NCBI GenBank assembly: GCA_000149225.2
Contig: CM000694.1
Span: forward strand, 1,923,623-1,987,622
Length of the DNA stretch: 64,000 bases
Direction of reading: 5' to 3'
Source: Lachancea kluyveri NRRL Y-12651
Taxonomy: Eukaryota > Ascomycota > Saccharomycetes > Saccharomycetales > Saccharomycetaceae
Position numbers and translations under genes: made by a program. Positions 21,687 to 30,920 of the stretch are shown piece by piece. How positions within the stretch are numbered: position 1 is the stretch's first letter; each line of letters opens with the position of its first letter. The notes beneath the pieces were generated by a model that saw nothing but the letters and a program-made list of their open reading frames with translations, had not been told where the DNA came from and ran no database searches.

Positions 21687-23555
21687 ATGAGTAACATTGG
21701 ACTAAGCAAAGGTGATTTAGCCACTATCTTTAGTAACCAAGACAGGTTCAATAACCCCGTTGGTGGTGTCTATCAGTGCCATAACACGAGAAAGGCCGAT
21801 GCCAACAGTGGTGGCAACAATAATAGAAAGAACCTTATCATGATCTCAGACGGTGTTTACCACATGAAAGCTTTGTTAAGAAATGATGCTGTTTCTAAAG
21901 CACAGAACGGTGGTTTGAAAAAGGGTGATGTTCTACGTGTGACCCGTGCAGAGCCTGCTGTTATTAAGGAGAGGAAGAAGTATGTTTTACTTATCGACAA
22001 TTTGGAAATTTTACAATCCGAGAATGAATTGGTGAATCCAAATACAGAGTTTTTAGATGCGTATTTTGCTAATCATCCAAATGAAAGTATTGCAGTGGAT
22101 GAATCAAGTACACCTGCACCACAATCTGTTACACCACAAATTCCCGTTCAACAGCAGAATCAAAGACAATCGCCTGTTCCTCAGCAAAATCATCACAGTA
22201 ACAACGGTAACAACAACTTTACAAGTTCCCAAAAATCGAGACCAATATTTGCAATTGAGCAATTGTCTCCATATCAAAATATGTGGACTATCAAGGCAAG
22301 AGTGTCTTTCAAGGGAGATATCAAGACTTGGAGTAACCAAAGAGGTGAAGGTAAGTTGTTTAATGTCAACTTTTTGGATACCTCGGGGGAGATTAGAGCT
22401 ACTGCATTTAACGACAATGCTGTCAAATTCTATGAGATATTACAAGAGGGAAAGGTTTACTATGTCTCCAAAGCACGTATTCAACCTGCTAAGCCTCAGT
22501 TCTCGAATTTGAAACATCCTTATGAACTACAATTGGATAGGGATACCTCGGTCGAGGAGTGTTTTGATGAAGTTGACGTTCCAAAAATGAACTTCAGTTT
22601 TGTCAAGTTAAGCGCAATTGAAAACCAAGAACCAAACTCAAATATTGATGTTCTAGGTGTTATTAAAACAGTGAACCCACATTTCGAAATGACTTCCAAA
22701 GCTGGTAAAAAGTTCGATCGCCGCGACATTACCATTGTTGACGATTCGGGTTACTCGATCAGCATTGGTCTATGGAATCAACAGGCTATCGACTTTAACT
22801 TACCCGAAGGCTCTGTTGTTGCAGTCAAGGGAGCTAGAGTCACTGACTTTGGAGGCAAATCATTATCTATGGGCTTCAACAGTACGTTGCATGCCAACCC
22901 AGAGATTCCAGAAGCGTATTCAATTAAGGGCTGGTATGATGCTAAAGGCCACGATGAGTCATTCCATTCTTTGAAACAGGAGGTAGGCTCTAGTACCACT
23001 GGCAATGCAGTCAAGTTTATTGCAAACCGTATTGCTATTGCCAAAGCACAAGCTGAAAACCTCGGTATGAGTGAAAAGGGTGATTACTTCAATGTCAAAG
23101 CTGCCGTAAGCTTTTTGAAGGTAGACAATTTTGCTTACCCAGCCTGTGCTAGTGAAAACTGTAACAAAAAGGTTGTAGAGGAGCCAGATGGTACCTGGAG
23201 ATGTGAAAAGTGTGATGTTAATCATCCTAAACCGCAATGGAGGTACATGCTAACAATTTCTGTTATGGATGAATCCGGCCAGCTGTGGTTGACTCTGTTT
23301 AACGACCAAGCAGAGCAACTTCTAGAGATTGATGCAAGCTCTTTGATGGAGATGAAGGAAAGTGATCCTGAGCAGTTTTCCAAAACTACCCAAAAGGTTC
23401 AGATGAATGAGTATGATTTCAGAGTAAGAGCTCGTGAAGATAATTACAATGATGTGTCTAGGATCAGGTACACTTGTGCTAACGTTCACAAATTGAACTA
23501 CAAGGCTGAAGCAGATTTTTTGGCTGATGAATTAAGTAAGGCTTTATTGAATTGA
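21687..23555 (+). CDS. RFA1: Replication protein A large subunit Rfa1 (RPA70)
   Basis: The open frame begins 11 codons earlier, but the ATG at 21687 gives MSNIGLSKGD, matching MSSVQLSRGD in S. cerevisiae, and 622 residues against 621. Rfa1 is the main single-strand-DNA-binding subunit of RPA, needed for replication, repair and recombination. In order: an N-terminal OB fold (protein contacts), a Gln/Asn-rich linker at about 150-185, DNA-binding OB folds A (RPIFAIEQLSPYQNMWTIKA) and B (VLGVIKTVNPHFEMTSKAGK), then OB fold C with the zinc ribbon CASENCNKKV...CEKCD, whose four Cys are present. The C terminus LADELSKALLN is conserved. An MCB box in the promoter suggests G1/S control. Confidence 0.98.
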   Translation: MSNIGLSKGDLATIFSNQDRFNNPVGGVYQCHNTRKADANSGGNNNRKNLIMISDGVYHMKALLRNDAVSKAQNGGLKKGDVLRVTRAEPAVIKERKKYVLLIDNLEILQSENELVNPNTEFLDAYFANHPNESIAVDESSTPAPQSVTPQIPVQQQNQRQSPVPQQNHHSNNGNNNFTSSQKSRPIFAIEQLSPYQNMWTIKARVSFKGDIKTWSNQRGEGKLFNVNFLDTSGEIRATAFNDNAVKFYEILQEGKVYYVSKARIQPAKPQFSNLKHPYELQLDRDTSVEECFDEVDVPKMNFSFVKLSAIENQEPNSNIDVLGVIKTVNPHFEMTSKAGKKFDRRDITIVDDSGYSISIGLWNQQAIDFNLPEGSVVAVKGARVTDFGGKSLSMGFNSTLHANPEIPEAYSIKGWYDAKGHDESFHSLKQEVGSSTTGNAVKFIANRIAIAKAQAENLGMSEKGDYFNVKAAVSFLKVDNFAYPACASENCNKKVVEEPDGTWRCEKCDVNHPKPQWRYMLTISVMDESGQLWLTLFNDQAEQLLEIDASSLMEMKESDPEQFSKTTQKVQMNEYDFRVRAREDNYNDVSRIRYTCANVHKLNYKAEADFLADELSKALLN

Positions 23556-23875
23556 AAGCGCAATGTACCTATTCCTGTGTGTAAACCAGCATTTTAATAT
23601 CTATGAATGTTTGATAAGAAATTTGTTTGATAAAACCAATGAAATCCACCAGCCGAGAGCGGCCGCGACCTTTTAGCAGTGGCAGTGCCTGCAGCTGTGT
23701 GACTCCTAGAAGTTGGTTGTATTTGTTTAATGGGAAGTTTCGGCTAGCAAATATAGTAGTCTTTCATATAACTCGTTGTATACGTGCCTTGGAAAATTAC
23801 TATTTCCTCCGCTAATCTCAATTTCCCAGAGTACGACAATGGTGCACTCTTCCCTTTTTGGAGTTGTTAAGAAGT
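23556..23875. other. Intergenic RFA1 to zinc-cluster gene
   Basis: 320 bp with no gene. A locally G+C-rich patch at about 23651-23700 includes a GCGGCCGC octamer (23661-23668). It should hold the RFA1 terminator and the promoter of the next gene. Confidence 0.55.
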
Positions 23876-25798
23876 ATGGCAGCAGAGAAGGTGATCAAGA
23901 GAAGACGGGTAATAAAGACATGCAAATATTGCTACTTGCACAAGTTGAAATGTGACAAAAATATGCCGTGCTCTACGTGTTCAAGACTGCAGGTCGTTGA
24001 TCAATGTATTTACGGATTTCAAGAATCAGATGAGAACGAATGGAGAGGAAATAATGAAAAGGGTATTGATGGAAAAACACAGAGAATCGACTTAAGTTCA
24101 GAAGCGACAGTCTTTAAGTCAAGGTCTTTTTTTCCTTTTTTCACCAACACAATCAATAATAGACTATTGACGTCGAAGGATGGACATACAGCTCAACTGG
24201 ATTCAACTGTATTTAAGAGAAACCAGCTAACGAATTTTGATAAATTCACCGTCGAACCTCTTCAACTAGAAAATATTTTTAAGCTTTTACCAGATACGAA
24301 GACATCTATGCTGCTGCTGCTTGATGTATACTTTAATCAGGTCCATCCGGTGATTCCGTTGTTAAACCAGTCGAAAATATCCTCCAGCATTGTTCGTATC
24401 TATGACGACTTAGAAGAATTCAGGCCCTTGGATATTTCTAAACTTTTATTGATTTTTGCCATTTTGTTTTCTGTATCTTATTCGAATATGTCAGCTGGTA
24501 AATCCTCGAGTTTGACACTTTGTAAGAAATATTATTCGGCATTTAGTGTATTGATGGACAAGTTTCGCTTCCCTACTGTTCCTAGTCTTGAGTCATTACA
24601 AGGATTCACAATCGTAAACTTTGTGATGGATCCTAACATGGTTGATGCCACGGCGCATTCTGTCATGTTATTGAAGATTGCTCAACAATTGGGTCTCCAT
24701 AAAATGACACTGTACAAAGAAACTGACGATGAATGCTTTCATTTGAGAATGCTGTGGCACTACTTGCTGTTCATTGAGGGGTCTTCTTCGGTTGTATCTG
24801 GCTTGCCATTCCTAAGCACTGAATCATTATTTCAATCTGTGGAACTTCCAGTAAGTTTTTCCGAGGAATGTGACACATGTTGTGCTTTTGCGAATGGAAG
24901 GTTTTTAATCAATAATGTCTTCAGAGAAATCATGCATTATAGCAACCAGGACTGTCCACTCAATCAAGATGCGTTGATTAATATCTGGGAAAGAATTACT
25001 ATTTTGTACAGTGAAATCAACGGTTTATGCAGTGTGATCAAGACGCGAGCACAGACGGATGGAGAGTATTTTGCAAGTACTCTATATATATTCCTTTTCA
25101 GGATCCATCTACGATACAATGCTTTATTGACCTTGAACACCAGAAAAGACGAGATACTGCATAAGACTAAGAAGAGCATTACTGTCGTTGAGACTCTAAG
25201 CACAGAAGACATTCTAGGGAGAAAGGAAATGTACGACAAAACCACGATCAAATTGTCACTGCTTTTGCTCTTTTACACTTACAAGAGACTGATACAACCT
25301 GGATGTGCTGAATTTTCCTGGTACACTAAGGGTTCGACAGTAATGCAATATCTATTCGTCGTTATTAAAGATATTTATCAAACTCCGGATTCAAGCTATG
25401 ATTATTCTGACTCCTCAGATAGCTTGCTAGCTTCAATATCTGATGATATAAAAGAATGCATTGCAGCCGGCCCCGTTTGTTATAAGTTCGTCCTAGTAGA
25501 CGAAGTCATGAAAATTATGAAACTTAAATTAGCGCCACTATGGACCAATGATGATTTGAACAAATTTCTTCTTGTCAAATCAGTGAAAAAGAGAGTTTGG
25601 AATATCAAAGAGAGTTTTATTCAATCCGAGTTCCTTTCGTTGAAGAAGATGTATCAGACGAGATTGTTTTCTTCAGGAAAAGAGCATTTGAACACCATTC
25701 AAAGCGTAGATTTTGAAGATTACATGCGCCAATGGGAGGTCGATAAAGCTTTTTTTGATACAGAAAAGGTTTTGATAAACTGGTTGTCTGATTTTTAA
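23876..25798 (+). CDS. Zn2Cys6 zinc-cluster transcription factor, target unknown
   Basis: The frame opens at a TTG (23858), but the first ATG, at 23876, yields 640 residues. The N terminus carries a binuclear zinc cluster with Cys at 16, 19, 26, 32, 35 and 44 (spacing 2-6-5-2-8), preceded by a basic stretch KRRRVIK. The middle (about 120-420) has the pattern of the fungal transcription-factor regulatory domain, including LLLLDVYFNQVHPVIPLLNQ and MLWHYLLFIEGSSSVVSGLP. I do not recognise a specific S. cerevisiae ortholog, and none lies between the corresponding RFA1 and CDH1 neighbours there, so it was probably lost after the duplication or gained here. The target genes cannot be read from the sequence. 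It converges with CDH1 over only 53 bp. Confidence 0.88.
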   Translation: MAAEKVIKRRRVIKTCKYCYLHKLKCDKNMPCSTCSRLQVVDQCIYGFQESDENEWRGNNEKGIDGKTQRIDLSSEATVFKSRSFFPFFTNTINNRLLTSKDGHTAQLDSTVFKRNQLTNFDKFTVEPLQLENIFKLLPDTKTSMLLLLDVYFNQVHPVIPLLNQSKISSSIVRIYDDLEEFRPLDISKLLLIFAILFSVSYSNMSAGKSSSLTLCKKYYSAFSVLMDKFRFPTVPSLESLQGFTIVNFVMDPNMVDATAHSVMLLKIAQQLGLHKMTLYKETDDECFHLRMLWHYLLFIEGSSSVVSGLPFLSTESLFQSVELPVSFSEECDTCCAFANGRFLINNVFREIMHYSNQDCPLNQDALINIWERITILYSEINGLCSVIKTRAQTDGEYFASTLYIFLFRIHLRYNALLTLNTRKDEILHKTKKSITVVETLSTEDILGRKEMYDKTTIKLSLLLLFYTYKRLIQPGCAEFSWYTKGSTVMQYLFVVIKDIYQTPDSSYDYSDSSDSLLASISDDIKECIAAGPVCYKFVLVDEVMKIMKLKLAPLWTNDDLNKFLLVKSVKKRVWNIKESFIQSEFLSLKKMYQTRLFSSGKEHLNTIQSVDFEDYMRQWEVDKAFFDTEKVLINWLSDF

Positions 25799-25851
25799 AC
25801 CATGCATACTTAAATAATGTTACACCCTCGAGAGGGAGAAAAAAAAAAGAG

Positions 25852-27519
25852 TTATCTTAATTGGTTAAATGCGTTAAGTAAGGCAGATCCGGGCTGTGCT
25901 TTAGGCTTTGGTCTGTCAAATAACTTCCAATATCGAAGTGTCTCATCCCCAGCACCTGATACCACAGTGGTCCCGTCGGCAGATAGAGTCAAGTGAAGAA
26001 CCCTGAAGCTGTGGCCTTTTAATATGGCTACAGGCTCCATCGATGGATAATCCCAAAGTGTTAGATTATACCTTGAATAACCGTGAGACGTCACTAGTTC
26101 ATTGGTATTTTTGGACCAAATCATATTACAAACCTGTGAGCCGGTGTCTATATCTCTCAACTTTGTAGATGTGTTGACATTCCAAATTTTCATTTTTTTG
26201 TCAGCAGTACCACCCCCTGTAGCTAAAATACCTCTCTTATGGGGAGACCATGCGATTGCTTTGACTGCTGCTGTGTGCTCTGCTAATTTGAGAGTAGGCT
26301 TCCTTGAAGTACCATCATACACGTAAACAACATTATCATTACCACCGGATGCTAACCTATTTTCATCCGTATTCCATTTTAGTCCACATACTTCCTGTGT
26401 ATGTGTTTCAACTTGTTCAAAATATGGTTCTGGCATTCTGACGTCCCGATGCAATATTTTTCTGTCGCGGCTTCCAGAGGTTAAGATGTGATTGTTCCAT
26501 GATAAACATGCAACTCTGTCCATATGACCAGATAACGTTCGTATACATTTTCTTTTTACGATATCGTAAATTTCTACAAGACCGTTCCCTTGTCCCACAG
26601 CTAGATGGGAGCCTGCTCCCACCCAGTTAATACTCGTGTACTCATTTTCTGTATCGCAAAGTTGTACCACTTCGTTTGTAGCATTGTCAGTTAAAAATAC
26701 AGATTTTCCTAGCACAACACCTAGCACATCTGTACTAGACCAATCAACCAAGTCAAAGTAAAAATCATCCGCTAGTGATGGCGCATCGAGCACTCTGTAA
26801 GGAACTTTTGCAATCTCTCTGAATTTTTTGCCTGGGGAAAGGAGCAACCTTTTTGAATCAGGTCTAACAGGCGACATAGAGCTGAGATATTGGCTCTGTA
26901 TCAAAGATGCAGTAGATGGTCTTGTACCAGTTCTTTCTCTGTATGTGAGGAGGCTAGCACCTCTGAAACTGTTGCTGCTAGGTTTCTCATAATCATCAAA
27001 AGTTAATCTGCGTGGTGTCGCTGGTGCAGAGATAGCATCTCTCTCTATTACAGATTCCCGTCGTCTCGGAGGTGTTGTTGGCTCATTTAAAGACTGTTGC
27101 TGGTTTCCAGCTGTATATTTTATTCTGTCTATGCTATCTTCACCTTCAGCATCTCCAACAAGTTTTTCGCCAAATAACTCATTCTTCAATATAGTGTCAA
27201 AGGTTTGGTGGGCCTGTCTTTCTCTTTGAAACTCTAACTGATTATCTGAGCTTGACGGAGCTAACGTAGGTAAGTTGGATGTACTACCAATAGAAAGTAC
27301 AGTATTCAAGTCCATATCAGTCCTGTTAGGAATAAACCTGTCGGTAAAGTTGTTATTGACAGATGACCTAGGTCTTCGCACAGGTGATGATAGAAGTGAT
27401 GATGATGAGGATGATGACATTGGCCGCTTAGAGATTCGATTAGAGTTCAGTGACTTCTGTTTGACCGGAGAAGATGACGGTGTATTGTTTATGAACGGAT
27501 TCGTCATTTCATCAGGCAT
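25852..27519 (-). CDS. CDH1: APC/C activator Cdh1 (WD40)
   Basis: 555 residues against 566. Cdh1 brings substrates such as mitotic cyclins to the anaphase-promoting complex in late mitosis and G1. The C-box DRFIPNR is at 60-66 and binds the APC/C. The Ser-rich N terminus has many Ser-Pro sites (SSSPVK, LSSPVR, MSPVRP, LLSPGK) for inhibitory CDK phosphorylation. KVPYRVLDAPSLADDFY leads into the seven-blade propeller (DRVACLSWNNHILTSGSRD, EVCGLKWNTDENRLASGGND and so on). The last two residues are Leu-Arg where the family usually has Ile-Arg, the tail that docks on Cdc27. RPN14 and RFA1 to the right of PMC1 lead on to this gene, mixing the two duplicated S. cerevisiae tracks. Confidence 0.97.
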   Translation of the reverse strand: MPDEMTNPFINNTPSSSPVKQKSLNSNRISKRPMSSSSSSSLLSSPVRRPRSSVNNNFTDRFIPNRTDMDLNTVLSIGSTSNLPTLAPSSSDNQLEFQRERQAHQTFDTILKNELFGEKLVGDAEGEDSIDRIKYTAGNQQQSLNEPTTPPRRRESVIERDAISAPATPRRLTFDDYEKPSSNSFRGASLLTYRERTGTRPSTASLIQSQYLSSMSPVRPDSKRLLLSPGKKFREIAKVPYRVLDAPSLADDFYFDLVDWSSTDVLGVVLGKSVFLTDNATNEVVQLCDTENEYTSINWVGAGSHLAVGQGNGLVEIYDIVKRKCIRTLSGHMDRVACLSWNNHILTSGSRDRKILHRDVRMPEPYFEQVETHTQEVCGLKWNTDENRLASGGNDNVVYVYDGTSRKPTLKLAEHTAAVKAIAWSPHKRGILATGGGTADKKMKIWNVNTSTKLRDIDTGSQVCNMIWSKNTNELVTSHGYSRYNLTLWDYPSMEPVAILKGHSFRVLHLTLSADGTTVVSGAGDETLRYWKLFDRPKPKAQPGSALLNAFNQLR

Positions 27520-27806
27520 CTTGTCCTCTTCGTAATGTGTTTTTTCTTTCTTTTTTGCTTCTGTTATATACTAGTTTGTAATATTTAACATGGTTGAGAT
27601 TGCCAACATCGCGCGCACTCCTTTTTTGTGGATTTCTCTCTACTTCACAGATTCTCAAAGGAAAAAAAAATCCTTCCAGAGAGTTAAAATAGAATATAAA
27701 AACGAATTCGAGAATACGAAAAGTAAGCGGATCAGTATGGGAAAAAAAAGTTAATTACTAGAGCTAGTGTACATTGCTGAGCACTGGTGTGAAAAGGCTT
27801 TTTTTT

Positions 27807-29102
27807 TCATTCCTTTAACTCTTTCAGCATCAAGATATCTTCGTAGTTGATTGGTATTACGAACCGAGGCATAGTTAAATCATTACCTCTCACATCGTAT
27901 CTTTCCTCCGTACATAGATCTATTTCGACTCCCTCGGCCTCATTTAACTCCTGCTGTTGTTCTAGTTGGTCTACTTGATCGAACTCGTCCTCTTTTTCTT
28001 GGTACTCGATATTTTCTTCCACTTCTTCAAAATCTGGTGCTAAAGCGCTCCATTTAGGAGGGATTAGAATTGACCACACATAAACGTTACCTGTTTCTAA
28101 ACCGTTACTCGCAATGCACATGCTGTAGAAATTCCAATCGATATCCAACAATTCTTCTTCAGGGCCTTCTAGTACTCTGACTAAAGTGCCCGTGCTGGTT
28201 TCCCATAGGTATATATCATGTGCAGATGAGCCATGGGTTGAGGCTACTAGATACTCGGCAGAGTTACTACTAAAGAAAATACTGTTCCATTGTAACTTGT
28301 TGATAACATCTTGATATTTGTGTTCCAAGTCTAATTGAATGTTTGTGTAATCTTCAGGTATGCTTAGCGTATATTGTCTAATGGTTCTATCGGAGGAGTT
28401 TATCGCCAGCTTATCCCCGGATTGAGAGATTATTATGTGCTTCACATTAGAGTTGGCAATTTTGGTGGAATAAATTAATTCGAAATTTTGTTGGGAGGCA
28501 CGATACATATTAATCCAGCCCTTGGATGTCCCTGTGATTAATATATCCGTGAACTTTTGGTGACAACATGAGACTAAAGTATATCCATGATCCACACCAT
28601 CAGCATCTTCACTTTCCATTTCTGTCTTGGCAATCAGTACTCGTAGAGAGGGGATATCACTTTCAAAATCCAGTAAAAACGCCCTCTTTTCTTCAAAAAC
28701 TGTAGCAACGCACTGGAACTTAGTGTTTGGTACAAATTTGGCATTCCAGACAGGGGAGTCAAATCTGTATTGTCTGTAAATATGACCACCTTGAGCGAGG
28801 TCCCATAGTTTGATATACCAGTCTCTCGAGGTTGTAAGCACGTACCTACCACAGTATGACCATGCAATCGATTGAATAGCTCTTACGTGACCTCCACCTT
28901 TATTTCCAAGCATGCATATTGGCTTTGACGTGTCCATATCGTAGACCACCACCGCACCATTGGAGCACCCCATCGCCAGGTAATCACCTCGGGGGCTGAA
29001 CTGGACACATACCGCATGCAGTGGACTCTCAAATGTATGTGTTAGCTTTTCTGGGTATTCTTTTAGAACAGAGAAAGGATCCTGCAGTAGTAGATTGGCC
29101 AT
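27807..29102 (-). CDS. SWD1: COMPASS subunit Swd1 (WD40)
   Basis: 431 residues against 426. Swd1, the counterpart of human RbBP5, is a core subunit of the Set1 complex that methylates histone H3 lysine 4. The propeller repeats start at FSPRGDYLAMGCSNGAVVVYD and include SRDWYIKLWDLAQGG and SHGSSAHDIYLWETSTG-like blades. Then comes the conserved hinge and acidic C-terminal segment IPPKWSALAPDFEEVEENIEY, which in RbBP5 contacts the SET and Ash2 subunits. The start MANLLLQDPFSVLKE matches the family. It is divergent from the p24 gene with 177 bp between, where an ACGCGT box sits at 29185-29190. Confidence 0.96.
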   Translation of the reverse strand: MANLLLQDPFSVLKEYPEKLTHTFESPLHAVCVQFSPRGDYLAMGCSNGAVVVYDMDTSKPICMLGNKGGGHVRAIQSIAWSYCGRYVLTTSRDWYIKLWDLAQGGHIYRQYRFDSPVWNAKFVPNTKFQCVATVFEEKRAFLLDFESDIPSLRVLIAKTEMESEDADGVDHGYTLVSCCHQKFTDILITGTSKGWINMYRASQQNFELIYSTKIANSNVKHIIISQSGDKLAINSSDRTIRQYTLSIPEDYTNIQLDLEHKYQDVINKLQWNSIFFSSNSAEYLVASTHGSSAHDIYLWETSTGTLVRVLEGPEEELLDIDWNFYSMCIASNGLETGNVYVWSILIPPKWSALAPDFEEVEENIEYQEKEDEFDQVDQLEQQQELNEAEGVEIDLCTEERYDVRGNDLTMPRFVIPINYEDILMLKELKE

Positions 29103-29279
29103 CAGTTGTATTTTTTACAGCAGATACTCATGGATATATGGGTCGAGATGGAACCAGTAACTAAACTTTAAAGCGCGTTCCACGACGCGTCCGGTAAAAA
29201 GTTTTCAAAGGACAGATCAACAAACTTGAGCACTTGATTGTTATTTGGACACGCGGAAACTACACAAAAAAAACTTTTC

Positions 29280-29939
29280 ATGAACCCTACTAGTTTATTA
29301 TTGAATTTTGTGCTATTGCTACTGCTCCCATCACATGCAGCCGCATTCTACTTTTACACCAACGGCGGTGAACGTAAGTGTTTTCACAAGGAATTGTCAA
29401 AAGATGCTTTACTTCAAGGGAAGTATAACGTACAAACTTATGATAGTGAGTTAGACTCATACAGGGAATCCAGCCCAAGTGAATTGAGTGTTGTGATTGA
29501 TGTAGAGGAAGTTTTTGATGATAATCAGAGAGTGGTTCACCAAAAAGGTTCACCAACCGGTGATTTTACTTTCGTTGCTTTGGATTCCGGTGAACACAGA
29601 ATTTGTTTCCAACCACAATCGCAAGGTTGGTTAGCCAAGGTCAGAACCAAGATCGATATTGAATTTGAAGTTGGCTCTAACTCAAAGTTGGACTCTAAGA
29701 AGAAGAATTCTGTGCAAACACTGCAATCTAAAGTACAAATTTTGAACGAAAAGGTTGCTGAGATCAGAAGAGAACAAACTTTGGTCAGAGAACGTGAAGC
29801 TATGTTCAGAGATGCTTCTGAGTCCGTCAACTCTCGTGCAATGTGGTGGGCCGTCATTCAATTAATCGTCCTGGGTGCCACATGTGCTTGGCAGTTGAGG
29901 CACTTGCGCACCTTCTTTGTCAAGCAAAAGGTGTTGTAA
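29280..29939 (+). CDS. ERP6: p24-family ER-Golgi cargo protein (Erp1/Erp6 type)
   Basis: The frame opens at a TTG (29238), but the ATG at 29280 begins a proper signal peptide (LLLNFVLLLLLPSHAAAF), giving 219 residues. p24 proteins cycle in COPI and COPII vesicles as complexes of several p24 subfamilies. Mature protein: a GOLD domain (FYFYTNGGERKCFHKEL to about HRICFQPQSQGW), a coiled coil (SKVQILNEKVAEIRREQT), one membrane segment (MWWAVIQLIVLGATCAWQL) and a short tail RHLRTFFVKQKVL with the Phe-Phe export signal. S. cerevisiae has two duplicates, ERP1 on I and ERP6 on VII; this is the single pre-duplication gene, so the symbol is interchangeable. Confidence 0.93.
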   Translation: MNPTSLLLNFVLLLLLPSHAAAFYFYTNGGERKCFHKELSKDALLQGKYNVQTYDSELDSYRESSPSELSVVIDVEEVFDDNQRVVHQKGSPTGDFTFVALDSGEHRICFQPQSQGWLAKVRTKIDIEFEVGSNSKLDSKKKNSVQTLQSKVQILNEKVAEIRREQTLVREREAMFRDASESVNSRAMWWAVIQLIVLGATCAWQLRHLRTFFVKQKVL

Positions 29940-30920
29940 ATAAATTACCAGCACATATATGTCTATACAAGCTGTTGAGTTTTTACATTTATTTACATGA
30001 TATAGCTGAATTCATTATACCTGATTTATACGTATGGTGAATGGTCTACGTTTGTTTACCTGGTCATATAGCTAAAAACTCATGAAACTCGCACTATGAA
30101 CAAACTCAATAATCTAAGATTTTAATGCTTTTTAGCTTTAACACAAGAGCCGTAATCTATGGGAAAGGGTTTAAATTGTATATTCTTTCGAAAAATTGCA
30201 AGTAAAGCCAGATTTGTTCTGTAAACTTTACTGTATGCATTCTTAAATCAGTTACTGTTCGAGATCTGTATCGATTTTTGATAAAGATACTTGACTCCAC
30301 CCAAGACCACTTAAAAATCTAAAATTATTTTACACTCTCTAGCAGTATTATCAGTAGTCCAAAATAAAGTAGCTTACAACAAGGATTGTTTTGCTCTAGT
30401 TCGGTACTAGTGTTTGATTAGATTTTTCTATTGTACACAACTACGCTGACCAGCTCGCAACTTGTGAAATAGAAAGGGAAATTGAAATGATTAATTTTTA
30501 GCTGAAGCTGAAACTGTAATTAGATATTCTAGGAACCACGCTAATTTAAAGAAATTACGAAAGATCACACCTTACTATTTTTCTTTTTTTCAGTATCAAA
30601 GGAACTGCTAATCTTTCCAACCGGAACCTGTGCGCATAACATAAGTTAGTGGCAGTCCTCCTAGAAATTGAACATTGCATCAATAAAGTACATAGAATCA
30701 ACTGATTTCCATTTTAAGCTTAAATTGAGCATAGTTTCCCTTTGTTTTAAAGTTCCGCTAATTTCCTATTGGTGAGCCGCTGGTTAAAGGTCAAATAGTA
30801 TTCATTATACTGCTAGAAAAATAATGAAAGCCAAGAAAATTAAACAGCACTCTCGAGTCAACACATTCTTATGCAGGAACAGTAAATATATATAAGTATG
30901 TAAGTATGTGGCTGTTTACA
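29940..30920. other. Convergent gap between ERP6 and NUP60
   Basis: 981 bp between converging genes, unusually long since no promoter is needed. Moderately AT-rich. I found no open frame, tRNA, snoRNA or clear LTR. It may hold a decayed element or gene beyond recognition by eye. Confidence 0.6.
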
